Of a DNA stretch of 7,815 bases, positions 1-5,958 are shown in pieces; within the stretch, counting starts at the first letter, position 1, and each line of letters starts with the position of its first letter. The DNA is taken from contig DDLU01000131.1 of the NCBI GenBank assembly GCA_002340305.1, positions 1 to 7,815 on the forward strand, given 5' to 3'. The stretch comes from Desulfovibrio sp. UBA2564. GTDB lineage: Bacteria > Desulfobacterota > Desulfovibrionia > Desulfovibrionales > Desulfovibrionaceae. A model generated the notes under the pieces. The model was not told the DNA's origin and ran no database searches. It was given only the letters and a program-made list of their open reading frames with translations. Made by a program: the position numbers and the translations under genes.

Positions 1-1
1 T

Positions 2-1231
2 TACCCCCCTTCAGACCAAACCTTTTCCGGGTATCCCACTAGAGACGGACGCGCCGGAACCCGCAACTGGCTGCTGGTTATTCCCACCTCACAGTGCGCC
101 AGTCAGACTGCACAGCTACTGGCTGAAAAAGCGTCCCAAAATTTTGACACAGTAAAGGACTACCCCGGATGGGACGGCATAACTGCTCTACCCAACACCG
201 AAGGCTGCGGTTGTGCAGCAAACGTACAGATCGACAGATTCCTCGAAGTTTTAGGAAATTATATTGACCATCCCAATGTCGGAGCTGTTTGCGTTGTCGA
301 TCTCGGCTGCGAGCAAACCAATTATGAAAGGGTCAACAAATATTTGTTGCAACGGGAAATAACTCCAGACAAACCATTCCACAGCATAACTATCCAAAAG
401 GCAGGCGGTGTACAGAATACCATTGCTTGTGGCATGAAATTTATTGAAAAAGCCCTGCTCCAGGGGACTCGCAAAAAGGAACCATGCCCCATAAGCAAGC
501 TTGTTGTGGGAACTGAATGTGGGGCATCAGACTCTTTTTCCGGACTGACCGCCAATCCGGTGATCGGTGATGTGGTTGATCGTATTGTTTCAAATAACGG
601 ATACGGAATTTTGACAGAAGTACCTGAAATGATAGGTGCGGAACACATACTGCTTGGACGAGCCGCTAACAGAGAAGTCGCTGACAAATTTAAACATTTA
701 CTAAAATGGTACAAAGACATCGCATTAAAAATGGGTGTTGACATAGGCGATAACCTTGTACCAGAGAACAGGAAAGGTGGACTGATCAACTCCTGCATCA
801 AAAGCCTTGGTGCCATTGCCAAGGGAGGGACAACCACAGTTGCCGACGCACTTGAATATGGAGAAAAAGCAACCCGGCCCGGCCTGCAACTCATGCAGGG
901 CCCTGGGAATGACATGGAATCCGTAACCGGCATGGTTTCATCCGGAGCAAATGTAATTCTTTTTTCAACAGGAAAAGGAACTGTAACCGGTAATGCCATT
1001 GTCCCGGTAATCAAAGTCTCTTCAACTTCGGAATTGTATAACCGCATGCACCATGATATTGATTTCAATGCAGGAGAAATACTATCAAAATCAAGTCAAA
1101 AAAATATTGAAGACCTTGGAAAAGATCTTTTCGCCCTGACACTGGAAACAGCATCAGGAAAATTATCCCGAGCAGAGATAAACGGACAGCGTCAGTTTCA
1201 GATCTGGACTGCTGGCAAACTCCCCTTATAA
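2..1231 (+). CDS. UxaA/GarD-family sugar-acid dehydratase, C-terminal part (5' end outside window)
   Basis: The reading frame is open from the first bases, so the gene starts upstream; 409 residues and the stop are visible. The visible part is the large catalytic domain shared by altronate dehydratase, galactarate dehydratase and the sulfolactate sulfo-lyase large subunit. Early in the fragment is the family signature GYPTRDGRAGTRN, followed by a GCGC motif. Later come CGASDSFSGLTANP, a GAEH motif (ILTEVPEMIGAEH) and, near the end, PGNDMESVTGMVSSGAN and FSTGKGTVTGN. Members usually bind iron and remove water (or sulfite) from a hydroxy acid in the cytoplasm. In relatives the motif before GCG often begins with His; here it reads NTEGCG. 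An N-terminal SAF domain may or may not exist outside the window. Family membership is certain; the substrate (altronate, galactarate, sulfolactate or another acid) cannot be decided. It is the first visible gene of a tight operon, 25 bases before the DJ-1/PfpI gene. Confidence 0.9.
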   Translation, partial: YPPSDQTFSGYPTRDGRAGTRNWLLVIPTSQCASQTAQLLAEKASQNFDTVKDYPGWDGITALPNTEGCGCAANVQIDRFLEVLGNYIDHPNVGAVCVVDLGCEQTNYERVNKYLLQREITPDKPFHSITIQKAGGVQNTIACGMKFIEKALLQGTRKKEPCPISKLVVGTECGASDSFSGLTANPVIGDVVDRIVSNNGYGILTEVPEMIGAEHILLGRAANREVADKFKHLLKWYKDIALKMGVDIGDNLVPENRKGGLINSCIKSLGAIAKGGTTTVADALEYGEKATRPGLQLMQGPGNDMESVTGMVSSGANVILFSTGKGTVTGNAIVPVIKVSSTSELYNRMHHDIDFNAGEILSKSSQKNIEDLGKDLFALTLETASGKLSRAEINGQRQFQIWTAGKLPL

Positions 1232-1237
1232 AGGGGA
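1221..1237 (+). other. Small perfect hairpin over the dehydratase stop codon
   Basis: TCCCCTT (1221-1227) and AAGGGGA (1231-1237) are perfect inverted repeats around a three-base loop, and the TAA stop at 1229-1231 lies inside. No T-run follows, so it is not a classical terminator. It lies 7 bases before the Shine-Dalgarno sequence of the next gene and could influence mRNA stability or downstream translation, or be chance. Confidence 0.35.
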
Positions 1238-1244
1238 TATTAAC

Positions 1245-1250
1245 AGGAGA
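1245..1250 (+). promoter_or_regulatory. Ribosome binding site of the DJ-1/PfpI gene
   Basis: AGGAGA sits six bases before the ATG at 1257, a near-consensus Shine-Dalgarno that fixes this start. Confidence 0.8.
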
Positions 1251-1256
1251 ATAAAA

Positions 1257-1775
1257 ATGACTCGTGCAGTAATTATTACCGGACCCGGATTTCAGGATGA
1301 GGAACTTGTTTACCCCTACTACCGTATGCTGGAAGCTGGCTGGAAAACAGAGATAGCTACCAAGGGCGGAGAAGTTGCCATTGGTAAATACGGTGTACCC
1401 GCAAGAGCAACCATGGCTACCACAGAACTTAATGCAGATGACTTTGATCTCGTAATGCTGCCTGGTGGTTTCGAGGCTCCGGACCGCGTTAGATTGTTGC
1501 CGGAAGTTCTCGAATTCATTCGACATATGAATGCACAAGGTAAACTCATTGCTGCCATCTGCCATGGCCCATGGATTCTTATCTCTGCAGGAATCACAAA
1601 GGGACGCAAAATGACTGCATACTGGTCCATTGAAACGGATATGATCAACTCTGGAGCAGACTACCAGCATAAAGCTCCATTAGTCGTAGACGGGAACATC
1701 ATTACCTCACCCCACTACAACAACAACGGCGAATTCATGGCCGCTGTTGTGGATTACATTAAAAAAAATAAATAG
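1257..1775 (+). CDS. DJ-1/PfpI-family protein (class I glutamine amidotransferase-like)
   Basis: The 172-residue protein has the full length and layout of the PfpI type: FQDEELVYPYYRMLEAGW near the N-terminus, LPGGFEAPDRVR at 68-79 and the nucleophile elbow AICHGPWILISAG at 100-112, with Cys102 and His103. Compared with Pyrococcus PfpI (PH1704, from memory), Glu16 matches the conserved glutamate near the active cysteine. The position of the third triad residue, Glu74 in PH1704, is Asp76 here. The family includes intracellular peptidases, glyoxalase III-type glyoxal hydratases, proposed deglycases and chaperones, so the reaction cannot be read from the sequence. No signal peptide is seen; it should be cytoplasmic. 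Placed in a carbohydrate-type operon, it may handle reactive carbonyl intermediates, which is inference. It lies 11 bases before the SDR gene. Confidence 0.93.
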   Translation: MTRAVIITGPGFQDEELVYPYYRMLEAGWKTEIATKGGEVAIGKYGVPARATMATTELNADDFDLVMLPGGFEAPDRVRLLPEVLEFIRHMNAQGKLIAAICHGPWILISAGITKGRKMTAYWSIETDMINSGADYQHKAPLVVDGNIITSPHYNNNGEFMAAVVDYIKKNK

Positions 1776-1786
1776 TAGGCAAACAC

Positions 1787-2737
1787 ATGCAGAAAGATAG
1801 CAGCATATATGTTGCCGGGCACACCGGAATGGTTGGAAGTGCGCTGGTTCGCCTTCTAAAAAAGAAAGGCTACATAAATATTATCACCAGATCGCGTGAA
1901 GATCTGGACTTGCTGGATCAAAAGGCGGTGCAAGAATTCTTTGCTACCCAAAATCCAGAATATGTTTTTATGGCAGCCGGAAAACAGGGAGGCATTTATG
2001 CCAACACAACCTATCGCGCTGATTTCATCTATGAAAACACGATGATGCAGGCCAACGTCATACACCAGTCCTTTCTCAGCGAAGTCCGCAAGCTGCTATT
2101 TTTCGCATGTTCCTGCATCTACCCAAAGATTTGCACACAGCCTATGCGCGAAGAAGACATCTTAGGCGGGCACTTGGAACCGACCAATGAGCCTTTCGCT
2201 CTTGCTAAACTGACTGGGATGAAAATGTGCGAGGCGTACAACCGTCAGTACGGGACTGATTTTATGTCCCTTATCCCTACCAACATCTACGGCCCCACTA
2301 CACGCTATGCAAATATGAACAGTCTTGTGGTTCCATCGCTTATCCGCAGGATTCATAAAGCTAAAGAAACAGGTTCAAGCAAAGTGGAACTGTGGGGATC
2401 GGGGAAACCATCTCGTGACTTCTTGTTTGTGGATGACCTTGCAAAAGCTAGTCTTTTTTTAATGGAAGAATACGGGGGAACCGTCGGATTAAATATCGGA
2501 ACCGGAAAAGAATACTCCATTGCGGAGTTGGCCGGGACAATCAAGAAGGTCATCGGCTTTGAGGGGGAAATATACTACAATAGCACATATCCCGATGGGG
2601 TAGATCACAAATTGCAGGACACTTCAAAAATCAACAGTCTTGGATGGTCTGCTAAAACCGATCTAGAATCTGGGATCAAGCAGACTTACAAAAACTACCT
2701 TGACCTTTTGAAACAAGGCCACTTGAGTGCCATTTAG
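1787..2737 (+). CDS. GDP-L-fucose-synthase-like SDR with altered active site
   Basis: The 316-residue protein aligns along its length with GDP-4-keto-6-deoxymannose epimerase/reductase (GDP-L-fucose synthase, Fcl/WcaG). Visible are the NADP-binding loop GHTGMVG (11-17), AAGKQGGIYANTTYRADFIYEN (63-84), CIYPK (110-114), EPTNEP (131-136), YNRQYG (151-156), PTNIYGP (164-170) and LWGSGKPSRDFLFVDD (202-217). Key residues differ from E. coli Fcl: Ser107 is Cys108, the catalytic Tyr136 is Phe137 (EPFALAK) and the epimerase acid His179 is Leu180. Lys141 (Lys140 in E. coli) and Cys110 (Cys109) remain. Normal reductase and epimerase chemistry needs the missing Tyr and His, so this is probably not a working GDP-L-fucose synthase; it may act on another nucleotide sugar by different chemistry or be a binding or partner subunit. 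The start has only a weak TAGG seven bases upstream, but it fits the family N-terminus. It is followed after 14 bases by the cupin gene. Confidence 0.93.
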   Translation: MQKDSSIYVAGHTGMVGSALVRLLKKKGYINIITRSREDLDLLDQKAVQEFFATQNPEYVFMAAGKQGGIYANTTYRADFIYENTMMQANVIHQSFLSEVRKLLFFACSCIYPKICTQPMREEDILGGHLEPTNEPFALAKLTGMKMCEAYNRQYGTDFMSLIPTNIYGPTTRYANMNSLVVPSLIRRIHKAKETGSSKVELWGSGKPSRDFLFVDDLAKASLFLMEEYGGTVGLNIGTGKEYSIAELAGTIKKVIGFEGEIYYNSTYPDGVDHKLQDTSKINSLGWSAKTDLESGIKQTYKNYLDLLKQGHLSAI

Positions 2738-2751
2738 CAACGGATTTTTTT

Positions 2752-3522
2752 ATGATAAAGCCTGTAAAACGCATAAGTATTTCCGAAAAAGACATACAAA
2801 ACCTCAAACAAAAAGAAGAAGTAAAGCAAAATGAACAGCCGGAAAACTATGTAAATTGCATTGTCCTAAAACCTTGGGGCTATGAATATCTTCTTTTTGA
2901 AAATGAATCCGTGGCGATCTGGTTTTTGCGCATCAACAAAGATCACTCAACATCCATGCATTCTCACCCTAATAAAAAAACTTCGTTGACTTTGCTTTCC
3001 GGTAACTCCCTAAGCAACACCTTTCATACCCGGACATTTCTGGCAGCCGGAGACTCCATCATTTACGATGCAGGGGTGTTCCATTCAACTAAAGCCATTT
3101 CACTGAGCGGAATATCTTTAATTGAAGTGGAGACACCTCCTTCCAAATTGGATTTATGCCGTATGGAAGACGCATATGGAAGAGAAAAAAGCGGTTATGA
3201 AGGCAGCTCGCAGATGGTGACTGAGAATCTTTCTGACTATGAATACACATACATCGACTGCGATAACTGCGAAGGTGGAATTTTTACCACCAAAGATAAA
3301 TATTCCATCAGCGTATCTAAATTCATAAATGCCGCAAACTTTGCAGATAACTTCCAGCTAGACCCCGGTTCTCTCTACTGTGTCTGCCGTGGGGCTCTCC
3401 GTGATGAATCAGGAGAAATCGTCGTTGACCTTGGAGAAACACAGCGTGGCGGATATCTTGAAAAAATTGAAGGTCTTACCATAAACTCAGAAACACTGCT
3501 GATGCGATTTGTCATCTTTTAG
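2752..3522 (+). CDS. Bicupin-like protein, phosphomannose-isomerase/RmlC-type fold
   Basis: The 256-residue protein has a lysine- and glutamate-rich leader (about 1-35) followed by a cupin domain (about 36-130). The cupin opens with LKPWGYEYLLFENE, a start typical of mannose-6-phosphate-isomerase-type cupins. Likely metal ligands are His70 and His72 in SMHSHPNKK and His111 in GVFHST. A linker rich in acidic residues (EVETPPSKLDLCRMEDAYGRE) leads to a second, degenerate cupin-like half (about 165-256), with LDPGSLYCVCRGAL and no histidine after residue 111. The first half could therefore bind metal and the second probably cannot. Similar proteins occur in surface-polysaccharide and nucleotide-sugar loci as isomerases, epimerases or unassigned cupins, so a sugar-related role is inferred; the exact reaction is unknown. 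There is almost no Shine-Dalgarno before the ATG, and no better in-frame start is visible. Translation may depend on coupling to the SDR gene 14 bases upstream. Confidence 0.82.
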   Translation: MIKPVKRISISEKDIQNLKQKEEVKQNEQPENYVNCIVLKPWGYEYLLFENESVAIWFLRINKDHSTSMHSHPNKKTSLTLLSGNSLSNTFHTRTFLAAGDSIIYDAGVFHSTKAISLSGISLIEVETPPSKLDLCRMEDAYGREKSGYEGSSQMVTENLSDYEYTYIDCDNCEGGIFTTKDKYSISVSKFINAANFADNFQLDPGSLYCVCRGALRDESGEIVVDLGETQRGGYLEKIEGLTINSETLLMRFVIF

Positions 3523-3530
3523 GAAAATCT

Positions 3531-4172
3531 ATGTCACAAACAAAAGCAGTCATCTTTGATTTTGACGGAGTTCTCGGCAAAACCATGGAAGACAATTACC
3601 GAGCCTGGCACAAGGCTTTTGAAAGACACGGAGTAAGTATTTCCGAAGAAAAATACTATCTTCTCGAAGGACTTAATACCCGTAAGGTAGCCGAAGCCTT
3701 TATCAACAGCTACGGCCTTAAAAAGGTTTCCCCTGAAGATGTAGCCCGAGCCAAGGAAGACTTTTACATGCAGGACAACTCATTTTCCTTTTATCCCGGA
3801 GCCGTTGAACTGGTAAAAAAATGTGCTGCCCACTGCCTGACCGGACTTGTCAGTGGCGCCAGTTACCCCCGACTGGAAAGAACAGCAGGAAAAAACTTTC
3901 TTTCTTTATTCGAAGCAGTTGTTACAGGAGACCGGGTTGGTAACCCTAAGCCTAATCCTGAACCATACCTGACCGGTGCAGATATTCTCGGAGTGAAGCC
4001 ACAGGATTGTATTGCAGTGGAAAATGCTCCTTTAGGAATTGATTCCGCAAAGGAAGCCGGAATGAGGTGCATCGCCATCACATCGACACTAGATAGCAAA
4101 AAATTGGCCCGTGCTGACGAAATTGTCGGCAGCATTGATGCTGTCTATTCTTTTTTGAACCTTGAGGAGTAG
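3531..4172 (+). CDS. HAD-superfamily hydrolase, beta-phosphoglucomutase-like
   Basis: The 213-residue protein has the usual length of this subfamily and the four HAD motifs. Motif I is FDFDGVL with the nucleophile Asp10 and the acid/base Asp12; motif II is LVSGAS around Ser108; motif III is Lys140 in GNPKPNPEPYL; motif IV is VENAPLGIDSAKEAGM (163-178). A helical cap lies between about residues 16 and 85, as in beta-phosphoglucomutase and small sugar-phosphate phosphatases. It probably removes phosphate from, or moves phosphate within, a sugar phosphate in the cytoplasm; the substrate cannot be seen. AGGA at 3521-3524, overlapping the cupin stop codon, is the ribosome binding site, which supports tight co-translation. 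Its own 3' end carries the strong ribosome binding site of the next gene. Confidence 0.92.
   Translation: MSQTKAVIFDFDGVLGKTMEDNYRAWHKAFERHGVSISEEKYYLLEGLNTRKVAEAFINSYGLKKVSPEDVARAKEDFYMQDNSFSFYPGAVELVKKCAAHCLTGLVSGASYPRLERTAGKNFLSLFEAVVTGDRVGNPKPNPEPYLTGADILGVKPQDCIAVENAPLGIDSAKEAGMRCIAITSTLDSKKLARADEIVGSIDAVYSFLNLEE
4164..4169 (+). promoter_or_regulatory. Ribosome binding site of the E1-alpha-like gene
   Basis: GAGGAG lies inside the last codons of the HAD gene, nine bases before the ATG at 4179. It is the strongest Shine-Dalgarno match in the operon and fixes that start. Confidence 0.8.
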
Positions 4173-4178
4173 CTTATA

Positions 4179-5102
4179 ATGCAGCGTTCATGTGATTTGA
4201 ATGTTGAAAAAGGGATTGCCGAATCATTTTCTCCGGAAACATCATTGGCTCTGTGGCAGAAAATGTGTGAAGTGCGTTATTTTGAACAAGGTGCCGTAGA
4301 TGCAATTAAAGCTGGCGAAATAAACTATCAGGTTTATCTATCTTCCGGTCAGGAAGCTGCGGCTGCATCTTTTTCACTGTGTATTAACAAATATCAGGTG
4401 TTTGCCCAGCACAGGGCACACGATATTTTTCTAACCTTTGGAGCCCCTCCGGAAATGCTCCGGGATGAACTTCGCGGGCTTCCCAGTGGATGCAGCCGGG
4501 GACGCGCCGGATCCAACTGTCTGCAATACCATGAAAACGGTATGCATATGTACGGACATCACGGCCTCATTGCCGAAAATGTGCCCCTCGGAGTCGGTGC
4601 CGCTCTGGGCAACAACAAGCAGACCCTCTGTATTTTCGGAGACGGTTCCGCAGAGGAAGATTATGTTTCGCCCTCTCTTGGCTTTGCAGCCACCCACAAA
4701 CTTCCTGTTCTTTTCGTCTGCATGGACAACAACTACTCCATTCTGACTAAAACAGAAGTACGCAGAAGCTGGAATATGAATGAAGTGGCCAAATCCTATG
4801 GACTGCCCGCGGTTGATATAGCAGATGACCCGTGGACCGTGCTCAAACATACCAGAGAACTAAGCACCCAGCTTCCGGCATTCATAAATATCCGGGTATG
4901 CCGGGGCTACTGGCATGCCGGAGTAGGGATAGACGGGACACTGGAGTGGGATCGCTTCAACATGGTAAAACACGAACTCAATGAACTAGGCCTTGCGGAC
5001 AAAGCAGCTAAAATTGAAACCAGCGTATGCAAAAAGATGGAGCAGATATGGGCAAAAGAAATCTTGCTGAAACCATTAGAGAAACAACTCGAAGACATTT
5101 AG
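4179..5102 (+). CDS. Thiamine-diphosphate enzyme, 2-oxoacid dehydrogenase E1 alpha-like subunit
   Basis: The 307-residue protein is slightly short for an E1 alpha subunit. Landmarks in order: HRAHDIFLTFGAP (78-90), the region GRAGSNCLQYHENGMHMYGHHGLIAENVPLGVGAA (108-142) and the thiamine-diphosphate/magnesium motif. That motif starts with GDGS at 154-157 and ends with NN at 184-185, the usual spacing of about 28 residues. In pyruvate or branched-chain dehydrogenases and acetoin-cleaving enzymes, this subunit binds the cofactor and decarboxylates a 2-oxoacid together with the beta subunit. The beta-like gene overlaps its 3' end by 55 bases, so the two should form a complex. No lipoyl acyltransferase (E2) or dihydrolipoamide dehydrogenase gene is seen nearby. 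A stand-alone decarboxylase or carboligase acting on a sugar or aldehyde acceptor is therefore plausible, though this is inference. Family assignment is firm; substrate is unknown. Confidence 0.92.
   Translation: MQRSCDLNVEKGIAESFSPETSLALWQKMCEVRYFEQGAVDAIKAGEINYQVYLSSGQEAAAASFSLCINKYQVFAQHRAHDIFLTFGAPPEMLRDELRGLPSGCSRGRAGSNCLQYHENGMHMYGHHGLIAENVPLGVGAALGNNKQTLCIFGDGSAEEDYVSPSLGFAATHKLPVLFVCMDNNYSILTKTEVRRSWNMNEVAKSYGLPAVDIADDPWTVLKHTRELSTQLPAFINIRVCRGYWHAGVGIDGTLEWDRFNMVKHELNELGLADKAAKIETSVCKKMEQIWAKEILLKPLEKQLEDI
5039..5042 (+). promoter_or_regulatory. Ribosome binding site deciding the E1-beta-like start
   Basis: GGAG lies five bases before the ATG at 5048, inside the E1-alpha-like gene. 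The earlier in-frame ATG at 5027 has no Shine-Dalgarno, and the seven extra residues it would add do not resemble the family N-terminus. The 5048 start is therefore preferred. Confidence 0.7.
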
Positions 5103-5950
5103 AAGAAGAAAACGGACTTCTGCTCGGTCAAAGTGTTTCCGCTGTAGGTTGGGTCAATGGAACTGTGCCCGACACCAGAGGTATCGTGGAACTGCCCATG
5201 ACCGACGTAGCCGGAGCAGGATTCGCTGTTGGTGCCGCCATGGTTGGACGGAGGCCTTTTTTCGTCATCCGCTTTCAGGATTTCCTCGTACTCAACGGCA
5301 GTCCACTAATCAACTATGCCGCCAAGGTTAAGGAGCTGCATGGACAAAGTGCTCCGGTATTCATCAGGGCTATTGCTGCTGAAGGAATCGGTCCGGTACA
5401 CTCCACTGTGCTGCACGGTATGTTCATGCACTTTCCGGGATTCAAAATTTGTGCTCCCATGTCACCGGGTGAATATGAAAAAATATACACTTCATTCATG
5501 AAAGACGATGACCCGTATTACGTCAGCGAGCACCGTTTTGCCTATCAGAACAAAGAAGAGTTCGAAGACATAATCCGCGATGATGCCGATATCACTATTT
5601 TTCTGGCATCATCTCCACGACTCTTTGCTGCCGAAGCATCCAAAACTCTGGAGAAAGAAGGAACCAAATGCAATATTATCCATCTGCTCTGGCTCAAACC
5701 CTTTACCTGTAGTGAAGCCGTCATCCGGGGGCTGAAAAAATCCGGTAAAGGGCTGGTTATTGATGCAGGGCACGAAATATGCGGGGCCTCCAGATCCATT
5801 GCCTACGAGCTCGGCATGGCTTCTGGGGTTATGGTCCATGCACTCGGCCTTAAAGACCATACCAAGTGTCTTTGCCCACCCTTGCAGAATAAGGCACCGG
5901 AAGTAGATGAAATTGTGGCTAAAGTTAGGAACATTCTTAAACTTAAATAG
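5048..5950 (+). CDS. Thiamine-diphosphate enzyme, 2-oxoacid dehydrogenase E1 beta-like subunit
   Basis: With the start at 5048 the protein has 300 residues. It begins MGKRNLAETIRETTRRHLEE, as E1 beta subunits usually do. The pyrimidine-binding domain contains GFAVGAAMVGRRPFFVIRFQDF (58-79), LINYAAKV (87-94) and VHSTVLHG (117-124); His118 fits the conserved HSQ histidine. PGFKICAP follows from 130. The transketolase C-terminal domain occupies about 172-290. The glutamate that contacts the thiamine aminopyrimidine in E1 beta (Glu59 in mature human E1 beta, motif ISEMG) is Asp53 here (MTDVAG), a conservative but notable change that might alter the reaction. It overlaps the alpha-like gene by 55 bases, consistent with translational coupling and a 1:1 complex. 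Because no E2 or E3 is present, the pair may release or transfer its acyl unit directly. A start at 5027 (307 residues) is the less likely alternative. Confidence 0.9.
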   Translation: MGKRNLAETIRETTRRHLEEENGLLLGQSVSAVGWVNGTVPDTRGIVELPMTDVAGAGFAVGAAMVGRRPFFVIRFQDFLVLNGSPLINYAAKVKELHGQSAPVFIRAIAAEGIGPVHSTVLHGMFMHFPGFKICAPMSPGEYEKIYTSFMKDDDPYYVSEHRFAYQNKEEFEDIIRDDADITIFLASSPRLFAAEASKTLEKEGTKCNIIHLLWLKPFTCSEAVIRGLKKSGKGLVIDAGHEICGASRSIAYELGMASGVMVHALGLKDHTKCLCPPLQNKAPEVDEIVAKVRNILKLK

Positions 5951-5958
5951 GTGATACC

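Noticed and set aside
322..1068. A 248-codon open frame on the minus strand opposite the dehydratase gene
   Set aside because: The plus strand in the same place encodes a clear dehydratase domain, and the minus-strand translation has no recognisable domain. It is a shadow of the real gene.
1065..1670. A 201-codon open frame on the minus strand opposite the PfpI gene
   Set aside because: It is antisense to a gene with an intact catalytic motif and has a composition typical of a shadow frame, with many Cys, Ser and Phe.
2774..3647. The 14-base sequence TAAGTATTTCCGAA occurs at 2774-2787 and 3634-3647
   Set aside because: Both copies lie in coding sequence and encode the same short peptide pattern (SISE). 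A single match of this length is not far from chance in a window this size, and no further copies were seen.
4431..4850. Overlapping open frames on both strands inside the E1-alpha-like gene
   Set aside because: They run through the conserved thiamine-binding region of the real gene and show no domain of their own.
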